Under the pieces are notes generated by a model. The model ran no database searches. It was not told where the DNA came from and saw only the letters and a list, made by a program, of their open reading frames with translations. This document shows, piece by piece, positions 22,490-32,940 of a DNA stretch of 64,000 nucleotides. The position numbers and the translations under genes are program-made. Position 1 is the stretch's first letter. Each line of letters opens with the position of its first letter. Origin of the DNA: Turritopsis dohrnii (lineage: Eukaryota > Cnidaria > Hydrozoa > Anthoathecata > Oceaniidae). The stretch is taken from the NCBI GenBank assembly GCA_027922465.2, contig BQMF02000178.1:62001-126000 (forward strand), read 5' to 3'.

Positions 22490-22949
22490 GTTGAATGAAA
22501 ATTCTTGAATGAAATTTAAAGTCAGTTACTTTATAACTGGAGTAGCAACTTATCGCTAGTCAGGCTTGTTTTGTTTTGTACGGAGAATTTAAAACTTGAT
22601 GATTCCCGTCTTTTATCATGTATGGGAAAAATTCAAAACAACATCTTTGAATAAAAAATAACTTTTAAAACTTTTTTTGTCGAGAAACTAGTACTTTTGA
22701 GTATATTTTTTGGTGGCCTTTTCTCGAATAGGAAACTACTAAAAGGTCACCGGTCTTCTTGCTTAGTATATAACAACCTTTGTAACAATATACAATTGAC
22801 TGAACCTTTCGCAGATGTTTCAGATGAGCATGCTACAAACTTATTGTGAGTCATTATTCACAGTATTCAAAAGAATAAAAAAGAACAAGAAACTACAAAT
22901 AAAGCCATTCTCTAAACTTAATCTTTACCTTAACCCTAACCACCCGATC
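22490..22949. other. Non-coding flank upstream of the Ras exons
   Basis: AT-rich sequence, probably first intron or promoter of the Ras-like gene. An acceptor-like CATTCAACAG precedes the exon at 22487, implying an untranslated exon somewhere upstream. Nothing else recognised. Confidence 0.35.
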
Positions 22950-23699
22950 GATGGTGATTTTTTTGGCGTGGTAGATTTCCAACAACTTCTTCTTCCTTAT
23001 CAATATAAGACTGTCGACGAATTCATTGATTTGGAATATTTTTTTGCGATTATTTGATAATAATGGAAGGATAACAAAGAAAAAACAATTAATAATGTTG
23101 TTTTTTATGAATGAACGCCCCCTCTTTTAAACGCCCCCTAAAGTATCGAAAAATTAAATAAACGCCCCGGACATTTATTAGAGCGTTCACGATATCCACT
23201 AAATATGCAACTGTAAATATAAACTGTCGGGAGAACAACTTGAACTCGAGGTCGGTAATGAAAACGAGGCTTCTATACTTTGCATTTTGCCCATAACACT
23301 GCCAATGTAGGATTAAACATAGAATTTGCAGAGAAAAGAGTGACGGATACACGGCCACTCCATAAAAACCATGGATATTCAAGCAATAAACAGTAATTAT
23401 GATGCGAAGAAACAAAGTTTTGTTGAACATTTACATTAGGGATTTCCTCCTTTCGTTTTGGTATGCGGTCCTTCACCCAACCATTTGTCGTACAGTATTA
23501 TAAATAACTCAATCGATCGATTTAGTCAGATATTTCTATGTACCGGGCAGTATTTGCTGCTTTTTGGTATAACTATTCAGAACAATAATAACAACAGGAA
23601 CGTGGCGTAGATAAAGGTTCTTCGTAAGAGCTAAATACAACTCCATGGCTATGAAATACAACATGCGTTTTTCTCGATTGGTATTTTCCCGGATCGTTC
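22950..23699 (+). repeat. Older copy of arm sequence, lacking the MITE
   Basis: Runs parallel to about 26000-27183 with several percent divergence. It goes straight through the MITE insertion point (GCGATTATTTGATAA at 23046) with one TA. It ends at CCCGGATCGTTCT (23699), where the right arm starts abruptly in the middle of the hAT transposase gene; in the arm itself the same sequence continues into ACTGAAAAAA. Confidence 0.8.
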
Positions 23700-24727
23700 T
23701 TTACACGCACTGTTATGGCCATGCACTGAACTTAGCTGTTGGTGACGTTATTAAGAAAATTCCACTGCTGAACAAAACATTTGGCACATCGTTTGAACTT
23801 TGCAAACTGGTTGCTAAGTCACCAAAGCGCAATACAAAACTCAAAGACTTGCGAACGGATGCAGAAAACACTTCGAAAACTGTACATAATTTTTGCCCTA
23901 CTCGATGGACTGTTCGTGGTGATTCATTAGAATCAATATTAGAGAATTATGATGAGCTGATGGATTTATGGGAGTGGTCGTTAGAGTATGTCGATGACAC
24001 AGAGATGTCAGCCAGAATCGAAGGCGTAAGAACAGTAATGAAAACATATGACTTTATTTTTGGCTGCTGTTTGGGAAAAAGCATATTGAAACAAACAGAC
24101 AATCTAAGTCGTACTCTTCAAAATCCAGCATTGTCTGCTGCACAAGGGCAAGAAGTTGTGGAAAAAGTAGTAGAAACATTATCAAAGGATCGTTGTGATG
24201 AAAGGTATGACATGTTTTGGGAAAATGTAATTAAGATCAAAGAGGGACTTGATGTCGATGAACCTTTCTTACCAAGAAAACGGAAGATAGTAGATTACCT
24301 TGGGAGACCTGGCAACGCACAAAATCAACACTTTCATGATACACCGAAAGAAAAGTATAAGCAAATATATTTCGAAGTTTTTGATTTGGCGATTGCTTGC
24401 ATTAAAAATCGTTTTGACCAAAAGGATTTTAAGATCTATGTGAACATGCAGGAAGCATTAATCAAAGCAATCAAACAAAAAAACTGGGAAGATAACGTGA
24501 CTGCCGTCCTCAAAGCTTTTCCAGGAGATTTCCAAGAAAACACTTTGAAAACACAGTTAAGTTTACTTCCTGTAGTCGCTGCAAGCTCACATCAAATCGA
24601 TGTCAATAATTTCACTATAACAGATATGATCACCATGTTTCAGCAAATGGATTATGCCCACAAAGAACTTCTGTCAGAGGTCATTTATTTGGTAAAGCTT
24701 ATGCTTGTGCTTGGTTCATATTCTTAA
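23645..24727 (+). pseudogene. Truncated hAT transposase copy fused to repeat sequence
   Basis: 360-residue open frame. The first about 18 residues come from the repeat at 22950-23699; from YTHCYGHALNL on it equals the C-terminal half of the hAT protein encoded at 14138-16733. It lacks the zinc finger and the RNase H-like acidic residues, and like the parent it lacks the hATC domain, so it cannot be an active transposase. It arose from the inverted duplication, not from a separate transposition: the sequence past the hAT end (about 24966) continues as in the left arm. Confidence 0.9.
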
Positions 24728-26111
24728 GCTCTCATAAATATAAATGAGCCGGAAATTCAAGGATGAAAAGTTGAAGTTATGTATACTTGAAGAATCTTGA
24801 TTAAAAAGTATCTTTCTAGATAAAATATGTACTTCTTTATCTTATCTTATTTATGTCTTAAAATGCGTTTTTAGCCAATCTGGAATCCCAAAATCTCAAA
24901 GCCACTATTTAGGATTGCTTTAAGCCCCCCCCAATAAAATTTTCGTTGCTACGGCACTGTGACATGAATAGTGCCAATACAATTCAGTTCGTTGAATACA
25001 TACTTTGTCAGAACAACAGGAACGTGGCTTAGATAAAGGTTCTTCGTAAGAGCTCCATGGCTATGAAATACAGCATTAAAAACAAAAAAAACCCACAAAA
25101 GTCTATCCAAAGAAGAGTGTCTTGCCAAAACAAAAACAAACTAAACCAAAATAAACAAACAAGTATACAATTATTTCATAATGCCGTATAGGGTAATTAA
25201 AAGAACGAGGTCAATGAGATCGAGGCTAAGACTTGATTGTTTAAAACTCGTAGCATGCTGTAAAGACACTCCCCATTAAAGGGAGGCTATAATATGACGA
25301 TGTTAATTGTTTCATATCCGTAAAGGATAATAGACCTTTCCTGATTTTATTTTTTATCACACCCCGCCTCGTTTTCAATATGCCATACCATGACTACTGA
25401 ATCTCCCGTGCTCAATCATTATCACAATTATTACACTTATTGAGTCCCGTGACATTCGGTTACCATATCAACCATTGCGAAATCGAGGCAGAAAGATAAA
25501 AATAAATTCGGGAAAGGTCTATTGCAACTACGAGGTCAATATAAATCGACCGAAGCTAAAATTTGATAAAAACTTGTAGCATGCCGTAAAACACATTCAA
25601 TTAAAACGATGCTATGTTAATTGTCACCATATCCGTATAGGGTAATTATAAGAACGAGATCAATACAGATCCGAGGCTAAGACTTGATTGTTTAAAACTT
25701 GTAGCATGCCGTAAAGACATTCACCATTAAAACGAGGCTATAATATGACAATGTTAGTGAATGTCTATGTTAATCTCCATAATAGTGACGCTTCTATGCA
25801 TGATAAAAACATTTAATGTCTCTATAAACTTATATGACTACAATTGTCATGAAAAAAAACGTCATATTTATAATGATCAGAAACGAGGCAAAGGTTGTAA
25901 AGATCGGGACTGACGTAATTTATGAAAAGTACATAATCGGTAGCTGGTCGCGGAGATTAGACTTTATTCGGACTAATTTTGGCGTGGATTTAATTTGCCG
26001 AAGGACCAAAATGATTTTTTTGGCGTGGTGGATTTCCAACAAGTTCTCTTCTCCGTTATCAAGATCAGACTATCGACGAATTCATTGATTTGGAATAATT
26101 TTTTGCGATTA

Positions 26112-26421
26112 CACGCTTTTTTTTTATAAGCACCACCTCTATAAGCACCGCGAGCAAAAGAATGTTTACACGTGCTTATAAGTGTCGTCAAAAAGTTCTC
26201 ACGTCATATCAGGTTCATTTGAATGAATTTCATTCAGTGTCTGGGTATGTAATAATGGTATGTCTGTCCGTCTGAAGCGTGCATGAGTAGGAGTATGATG
26301 GTTATCCCATGGGTCCAGACAAGCACCAACTAAGCACCATTTCAGACTATATTTCGAAATTTCTTTAAGCACCAGCAACTCTCGTTTCAGAGTTACTGGT
26401 GCTTATAAAAAAAAAAGCGTG
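26112..26421. mobile_element. MITE, 310 bp, TA target duplication (right-arm copy)
   Basis: Same element as at 12446-12754. Flanked by TA at 26110-26111 and 26422-26423. The older paralogue at 23051-23052 has one TA and no insertion, which defines the ends exactly. Confidence 0.9.
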
Positions 26422-26561
26422 TATTTGATAATAATGGAAGGAAAACAAAGAAAAACAATTAATAATGTTGTTTTTATGAATGAACGCCCCCTCTTTTAAA
26501 CGCCCCCTAAAGTAACGAAAAATTAAATAAACGAGCCCCAGACATTTATTAGAGCGTTCAC

Positions 26562-26670
26562 GGTATGACATGTTTTGGGAAAATGTAATTAAGATCAAAG
26601 AGGGACTTGATGTCGATGAACCTTTCTTACCAAGAAAACGGAAGATAGTAGATTACCTTGGGAGACCTGG
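26562..26670 (+). other. 109-bp piece of the hAT transposase gene inserted in non-coding arm sequence
   Basis: Identical to 24204-24312 (transposase codons from YDMFWENV to YLGRPG). It is bounded by a 16-bp direct repeat, TATTAGAGCGTTCACG, at 26547-26562 and 26672-26687. The left arm has one copy of this 16-mer and no insertion. This looks like a templated patch made during break repair after the arms were duplicated. Confidence 0.88.
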
Positions 26671-27689
26671 GTATTAGAGCGTTCACGATATCCACTAAAT
26701 ATACAACTGTGTAAATATAAACTGTCGGGACAACAACCTGAACTCGAGGTCGGTAATGAAAACGAGGCTTCTGTACTTTTCACTCTGCCCATAACACTGC
26801 CAATAAAATAATAAAAGCCCCCAAAAACTTCGAAGATTTTAATAAACGCCCCGGGCGTTTGTTCGAAGCATTACGGTATGCGAAGAAACAAAGTTTTGTC
26901 GAACACTTATATTAGGGATTTCCTCCTTTCGTTTTGGTGTGCGGTCCTTCACCCAACCATTTGTCGTACATTATTATCAATTTAATTAACTCAATCAATC
27001 AATTCAGTCAGATATTTCTATGTACCGGGCAGTATTTGCTGCTTTTTGGTATAACTATTCAGAACAATAATAACAACAGGAACGTGGCGTAGATAAAGGT
27101 TCTTCGTAAGAGCTAAATACAACTCCATGGCTATGAAATACAACATGCGTTTTTCTCGATTGGTATTTTCCCGGATCGTTCTACTGAAAAAAAAAACAAA
27201 AACAAAAAACAAAAACAGATGATAAGAAAATCATTGAGTTACACGGTTAATTGGTAAATTGTATTCGTCACACCACGTGTTCTTATAAGAAAAACGTCAT
27301 AAACTGAACACGGTTAGTTCATTAATATTTAATCAATTACGTTTCCGTAACAACCATTGTTTGAAACCATCGTTTTGATTGGTTAAAGTGATTTCTAACT
27401 CAAAATATTTTGATCAAGTCTGAGGTGCGAAATTGTATTGTAATCGGCAATTATGTTTTCCCAAGTGACCGTGCGTCTATGTAGACGATATTTTTCAGTA
27501 GACGTCTACTGAAACGAGAATTCATAATGAATAGCGAGAATTCATCGTGTGTTTTGTTATATATAGTGGAAATGATTCAATGTTTTTTAAATTTCAAGAA
27601 TGTCGTAGTCTTTCTTTTTTCATACTTCAGATGATTTTGCAGAAATCCTTATGCCTGCATCTTGTTTACGATTATTATATAGTAGCAAG

Positions 27690-27775
27690 TGCCATGACGT
27701 CAGTTTTTTTTATCTATCTTGGGGAATCATTGCATTGCATCCCCAATCGAGTGCGACGTTTTTGGGGAAATATCT
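27690..27775 (+). mobile_element. Left part of a Helitron-like element split by the DDE/HECT transposon
   Basis: Matches about 44558-44637 of the element at 44397-44963 (GACGTCAGTTTTTTTTAT, GGGGAATCATTGCATTGCAT, TTTTTGGGGAAATATCT). The other part resumes at 32832. Confidence 0.75.
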
Positions 27776-27806
27776 ACGGAAGCCGAAAAGGGCCAATCGA
27801 CATTTC
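27776..27806 (+). repeat. Left terminal inverted repeat of the DDE/HECT transposon
   Basis: 31 bp, perfect reverse complement of 32801-32831. Similarity stops at base 32. Confidence 0.95.
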
Positions 27807-27816
27807 AGAACAGAAT

Positions 27817-28045
27817 CTGCGTTTCAAAGTTAAAATCCAAGTTTCAATGTTAAAATCCGAGTTTCAAAGTTTAAATCCGAGTTTCAAAGTTTAAATCCGA
27901 GTTTCAAAGTTTAAATCCGAGTTTCAAAGTTTAAATCCGAGTTTCAAAGTTTTAATATTGAAATCCGCGTTTCAAAGTTGAAATCTGCATTTCAAAGTTT
28001 TAATGTTAAAATCCGCATTTCAAAGTTCGAATCTGCAAATTTAAA
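27817..28045 (+). repeat. Left subterminal array, about ten 20-bp units
   Basis: Units of the form GTTTCAAAGTTTAAATCCGA; strict 20-bp period from 27821 to 27960, then looser. The array is the reverse-complement counterpart of the array at the other end. Likely transposase-binding sites (inference). Confidence 0.9.
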
Positions 28046-28112
28046 TTTCAAAAATCAACAGTGTTGTACTGACATTGCGCTATCTTTGGTAATGGTTTAG
28101 ATAGATGTAAAC

Positions 28113-29366
28113 ATGTTTTGTCAAAGGTGTGGACGTCAACGTCAAGATGGAGAATTGTTTTGCGCCACATGTGGAAGTAAGAAGGAAAGAGAAGATGTGG
28201 AGGCAAGCAGTTTTGAAAGTGAAAAGGAAATCATAGTGCATTACTTTAAAAAGGGTTTCACACATCGCTCAATTATTATGTTTCTAGCTAAGTACCATGA
28301 CATAAACATTAGTCTCAGAACACTTAAGCGTCGTTTACATTCGTATAACATAAAGAAGAGAAGTTCAGCTTTCACTGAGGATCAGATTATGCAAATCATC
28401 AGAAATGAAGTACAAGGAGGGCCATCATCTCTGTGCGGCTACAGAAGCATGTGGAATAAATTCCGCACAACATATGGTATAACTATTGGTAGAGACACTG
28501 TCATGCGTTTGCTCCGGGAAATTGATCCAGAACAATCAGCTAAACGAAAATCACGAAAATTGGATAGGCGATGCTACATTAGTGAAGGACCAAATTTTGC
28601 TTGGCATACCGATGGGTACGACAAGTTGAAACCATATGGTTTTCCCATTCACGGTTGCGTAGATGGTTTTTCAAGGAAAGTCTTATGGTTGAAGGTTGTT
28701 AGAAGTAATAACAATCCTGTAATACCAGGAAATCTTTTTCTTCGTACTGTTGAAGAACTAGGTGTTTGTCCAAAGGTAATTAGAACGGATTGTGGCTCTG
28801 AAAATGGGCATATCGCCGCTATACAAAGCATGCTAGTCGACCCCAGTGCTCATAAATTTGGAACGTCTCCTGCTAACCAGAGAATCGAAAATTGGTGGTC
28901 TCATTATAAACGGGGATTTACTGCGTGGGTTATTGATTTTTTTAAAAGGCTAGTTCACGAGGGTCACTTGGTATTAGGTCATCCTGTACATATGGAAGCT
29001 GTGTGGTTTGTTTTCGCAAACTTTCTGCAAAGAGAACTTGATGTGGTGAAAGAGGAGTGGAATTTGCATTATATTCGTCGTTCTAACTTTACTAAAGTTT
29101 TTGGCATTCCAGAAGAGTTGTATTTTCTACCAGAGACACGTGGATATTCAGACTGTGGTATACCAGTTGGTAAAAAAGATATTGAAAGGATTTTAGATCA
29201 AAAAAACATATACGTGGAGGGAGAAGTTGCTATGGCATCTCACGACAAAACATTAACTGATTACTTTACACATGTCATCCAGATAGAAAATTTAAATTAT
29301 CCTCCAGAAGATTGGAATGAAGCTAAGTTATTATTTGAAACACTGATTGCGCGATCAGGTTGTTAA
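28113..29366 (+). CDS. DDE transposase with N-terminal zinc ribbon
   Basis: 417 residues, uninterrupted. Residues 3-20 form a CxxC...CxxC zinc ribbon (MFCQRCG ... FCATCG). A helix-turn-helix-like segment follows (about 45-90: GFTHRSIIMFLAKYHDINIS). The integrase-type catalytic core runs from about 155 to 290: first Asp in WHTDGYDKL, second in IRTDCGSENG, Glu in NQRIENWW, spacing D-x32-E. This is the rve-type fold also used by IS3 and retroviral integrases; eukaryotic relatives are grouped as IS3EU (tentative). It stands between the left subterminal array and the convergent HECT gene; the stop codons are about 135 bp apart. It should cut and join the terminal repeats of this element. Confidence 0.9.
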   Translation: MFCQRCGRQRQDGELFCATCGSKKEREDVEASSFESEKEIIVHYFKKGFTHRSIIMFLAKYHDINISLRTLKRRLHSYNIKKRSSAFTEDQIMQIIRNEVQGGPSSLCGYRSMWNKFRTTYGITIGRDTVMRLLREIDPEQSAKRKSRKLDRRCYISEGPNFAWHTDGYDKLKPYGFPIHGCVDGFSRKVLWLKVVRSNNNPVIPGNLFLRTVEELGVCPKVIRTDCGSENGHIAAIQSMLVDPSAHKFGTSPANQRIENWWSHYKRGFTAWVIDFFKRLVHEGHLVLGHPVHMEAVWFVFANFLQRELDVVKEEWNLHYIRRSNFTKVFGIPEELYFLPETRGYSDCGIPVGKKDIERILDQKNIYVEGEVAMASHDKTLTDYFTHVIQIENLNYPPEDWNEAKLLFETLIARSGC

Positions 29367-29501
29367 TACCTTAACATGAGAAAAAACACATTACACATGC
29401 AGTTGTATGTATAACTTGTGCTTTAAGCCAATAACATAATTACAGAATCACACGTAATAAAAGTGAACAAAATATAAACAAAAAAGTCCCTTTTGTTTTC
29501 T

Positions 29502-32500
29502 TTAGCATTTCCCGAATCCACATTCACCTTTAAGTGACATCACGAAAGCTTCACTCATGTCTTTCTCCGACAAAATGTGCACCGGCAGTTCCACACTTAA
29601 TGCACATGTACTAACTGTTGGCAAACATTTACATTTAGTTCCGTGCTGAGATAAAGGACAGTCATGTTTAAAGCGAACGGTGTAATAAGGGGGCAGTCCA
29701 AGAGGTGGTACAGTCGATGACCCAGTTAAATATTTCATAAATCTTCCTCCTGATATTTCAGAATTCTCTAAAACAAATAAAATTAAGATGTATCTTACAG
29801 GGAAAAAATGGCAGGAATTCAAAACTCACACGATTTGTTCGTCTATAAATGCAAGTGATTTCAATTCATAATTGCAACAGTTGAGACAATAACTGTAATT
29901 GCGAAAACTCACCATCCATGAAACAGACTTCAATAAAATCAATAAACGCTTTATAACAACCAGTCTCTAGGCTCTTTTTAGTACTTCCAGTTTCACTAAA
30001 TTCTGGTGTTAGCATCTGTATGAAGGTATCAAATTCCCATTTGAATACATTTGATGGACTGAATACTGGCAGGAACACATTTTCATTTTGTTTCATCACA
30101 TCCAAAATGCCAAAGCATTTCAGACCTTCTGTTATCTCACTCAATGCCGTCATTAACGGTTCAATCTTTGACTTTATAAACATAGATCTAAAAAACAAAG
30201 TACATTAACCTACCTAATAATAAATTTTTTAAAGAATTTTGTTTGGCAAATATTGAGATTAATACTTTTACCCTTTAATGTGAAAAGCACTTTACAGGGA
30301 TTAACTTTTGAGGGATTAAATTTTGGAGATAGGATCAAAGTTTGTAAATTTTGTGAAATTTAATTTAGCACTTAAAGTACGTATTCAAGGTTAAGCATAC
30401 CTGAGAATGTCAACTTTATCGACAATTTTTGCTTTCGATGGATCACCTCTGTATCCAACATTTTCCAACATTGAAAAACCTTCATCTGATTTAAAAATTG
30501 TGGACATTTCTTCATCTGTGTTAGCTTTCATTAACTAAAAAAAACAAAATAAGAGAGATAAGCATTTCAATAACAACAAATTTAACTTTGCAACAAGCCA
30601 GTACAGATAGTTGAAAATGAAATAATAAATGAAATAATACAAGCATGTACATTCAAAAACAGTGGCATAAAATGTGTTACTTCTTGACAACTCTCTGTAT
30701 ACATAACGTATACATACCTGCTTGTATAATTCAGAGTGGAGTGATCCAGCAACCAATTCTTTAGGTAAACTGTCTAAAACGGCTTTCAAACCATTTACAA
30801 AAAATTGGTATACCCATGGCGCTAAAAACCCAGGGCCTGGGCCATTGTGGACCAAACTAGCAGCCATAACATGCCCAATGTTAAAAGCCGTTCCATCAGC
30901 TACACTCACCATACCACAAAACGGTTCATGGCCATCCTCATCTGAACCAGTAAAGTATTGTTCTTTGATCTCATTTAAAGCTTCTGAAAAGGACAAAAAC
31001 ATACATTTTTTACAAATATATTGAGACAACATCATATCACTGACTTTTCATTTCATTTTAACTCACTGCCCCAGACAGAAAATAAAAAAGAAACCAGAGG
31101 CACAAACAACTGATTATACCCAAATGCAAAGTCTTCAAACAGGGATTTAAATAGGTAAGTTAAACTGTAGCTAATAAAAGCTTATACCTGAATAAAAATC
31201 TCTGGAAACACCACCAGTGTCTATACCAGCTTCACCAATGAAAGTGATCTTATACTGACATCCAATCTTTTTTCTATTCCACTTCTTAGAAAACATTTTC
31301 AGAAAGCCACTAAAGCACTGTCCTCTGAGAACATGTATTTGTATTACATTATTCATATCCACTTTCACAGTTTTTATAGCTTTAGTAACTGCTGTTAATA
31401 TTGCATTATTATCCATATTGACATGTGAATCCATTTCAGGTAATTCTGTGGGTGATTCAATGTTTTGTTCTTCATCTGAATCCGGAATACATATAAAAGC
31501 ACTTTGACTTCTTGATGCACAATTATCAGCATGTTCTGCAATAATAGATACAGGATACTTCCTGTTACAGATGGGACAAAATACCTTTGCTTCTTTATTC
31601 AAACTGACATTTTGTTGTACGGTTGGGTTATGTTGTGTGGTGAAGTGGTTGTCGACTAAATCTGGAAATAACTGAAGATCTGATAAAAAATCATTTTCTG
31701 TTGAAGGTGCAATAGAATTCATTTACATCTACAGGGTACAATAATGAACTATCTAAATGTGGTATTGGGATAATGGCTTCATTGTTGGTTGGTTTATGGG
31801 GGGAAAAAACAACAGAAGTATGTGTGGAAGAAGATGTATGATTAGGTAGCTCTTGAAACCTATTGCTGACTGGTGACACGTTTTCTTTTCCAAGCTCTTT
31901 GGATAACTCTTGTCTGTAGAATGTTGATGATTTACACACATACAAATCTATCTTTGAATACGGCTTCGCAAGTTCTTTTTTATAGCTTTCTACAGTAAAC
32001 GTTTCTCTACTGCCTGGAATTTTGTCCACTAATTTCTGATCTGGATACAGAAGAACATAGTCCTCAAGTGCACAGAAAAACTGATCATGATCAGAATGTT
32101 TTTTCACGGCAGCGTACAAAACTTCATCTGCTGTATTGTTCTTATTAACTTTTATTGGTAACTTACTCCCTCTGATAATACCCATACTTCCATTTTCTGG
32201 TTCATTTATAATGCCCACATTAATTATCACAGGTTGTACCTTGAGGTTGAGTTTTGCAAACTTAGATTTTCTAGTCTTCTTGTTACTTTCACCACCACTT
32301 TCTTCTTCAGGAGGCTGTCTGGATTTCTTTTTTTTACAAAAAAATCCTGATCTCTCGGTTTCTTTTTTAGACAAAAACTCTTCAAATGTGCTGGTTGCTG
32401 GACAGTCATTATGTGCTTCGAGTGTTTCTTTCTTCAACCCACATTTAACACAGAATTTTCCGGTGACCTTATTGCCACATTGGCCACAATAACAAGTTTC

Positions 32501-32506
32501 CGCCAT
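29502..32506 (-). CDS. HECT-type E3 ubiquitin ligase encoded inside the transposon (G2E3-like)
   Basis: Spliced gene. Inferred exons: 32506-31188 (with an interruption near 31.7 kb), 30983-30718, 30534-30401, 30187-29913 and 29767-29502; every junction is GT/AG in phase. N-terminus: zinc ribbon (CGQCG ... FCVKCG), Lys-rich stretch, a ubiquitin-like-looking region (about residues 95-190), then a C2HC finger like UBZ (CPIC ... HADNC). HECT domain: begins at about KITFIGEAGIDTGGVSRDFY, continues through all later exons, and ends with the catalytic Cys in STCALSVELP and GFGKC at the C-terminus. In exon 1 two frames overlap at 31691-31722: either a one-base frameshift or a 55-nt intron (donor after PVD, acceptor TTCAG), which would restore phase. 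HECT enzymes form a thioester with ubiquitin and pass it to a bound substrate. Confidence 0.88.
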
Positions 32507-32567
32507 TTTACTTTTTTAAAAAACGGTTTTTTAAAAACTACTTCAAAATTACCGGTTTTTAAAACAC

Positions 32568-32795
32568 GGATTTGCAAAAACTTTGAAACTCGGATTTACC
32601 CCAAAACTTTGAAACACGGATTTGCAAAACTTTGAAACACGGATTTGCAAAACTTTGAAACACGGATTTACAAAACTTTGAAACACGGATTTAAAAACTT
32701 TGAAATGCGGACTTAAACATTGAAACGCGGATTTGAACTTTGAAACGCGGATTTGAACTTTGAAACGCAGATTTAAATTTCGAAATGAAGATCCT
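32568..32795 (-). repeat. Right subterminal array, about nine or ten 20-23-bp units
   Basis: Units such as CTTTGAAACACGGATTTGCA, the reverse complement of the left-array unit with small changes. The opposite orientation makes the ends of the transposon symmetric. Confidence 0.9.
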
Positions 32796-32800
32796 GCTGA

Positions 32801-32831
32801 GAAATGTCGATTGGCCCTTTTCGGCTTCCGT
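32801..32831 (-). repeat. Right terminal inverted repeat of the DDE/HECT transposon
   Basis: Perfect reverse complement of 27776-27806, followed by the target duplication AAATATCT. Confidence 0.95.
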
Positions 32832-32940
32832 AAATATCTAGAGAACCAATAGGGACAACTGACGTTTTTTAGGGTCCACAGGATTTGGATATATCCTTTT
32901 CGAACTTAGATGTGGTAAAATTTTTTACCCGGGTTACTAG
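32832..32940 (+). mobile_element. Right part and 3' end of the Helitron-like element split by the transposon
   Basis: Continues the match to the 44397-44963 element (AGAGAACCAATAGGGACAAC...) and ends with hairpin GGTAAAATTTTTTACC, seven bases, then CTAG at 32937-32940. Adjacent bases 32941-32975 are an opposite-strand hairpin end of the element C type. Confidence 0.75.

Larger units (their letters stand above)
23700..27563 (-). repeat. Right arm of the 3.7-3.9-kb inverted repeat
   Basis: Reverse-complement copy of 11420-15166. Colinear throughout except for small indels and one insertion of about 125 bp at 26563-26687. The right arm includes the hAT 3' end with terminal repeat (about 24951-24963), the AT-rich blocks, the MITE, the C/G-tract modules and the palindrome. 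Confidence 0.9.
27776..32831. mobile_element. 5,056-bp DNA transposon carrying a zinc-ribbon DDE transposase and a HECT E3 ligase
   Basis: Perfect 31-bp terminal inverted repeats (27776-27806 and 32801-32831; both start ACGGAAGCCGAAAAGG). Flanked by the 8-bp duplication AAATATCT (27768-27775, 32832-32839). The uninterrupted relative at about 44628-44640 has AAATATCT once, so the insertion is proven from within the window. Next come mirror-image subterminal arrays, then two convergent genes: transposase (+) and HECT ligase (-). The transposase resembles the rve/IS3-like eukaryotic group (IS3EU in repeat databases); that name is tentative. Both genes look intact or nearly so, so this may be a recently active, autonomous element. 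Confidence 0.92.

Noticed and set aside
27821..28045. Regular 20-bp repeats that might suggest a CRISPR array
   Set aside because: Units are directly adjacent without unique spacers, a mirror array exists at the other transposon end, and the context is an animal transposon.
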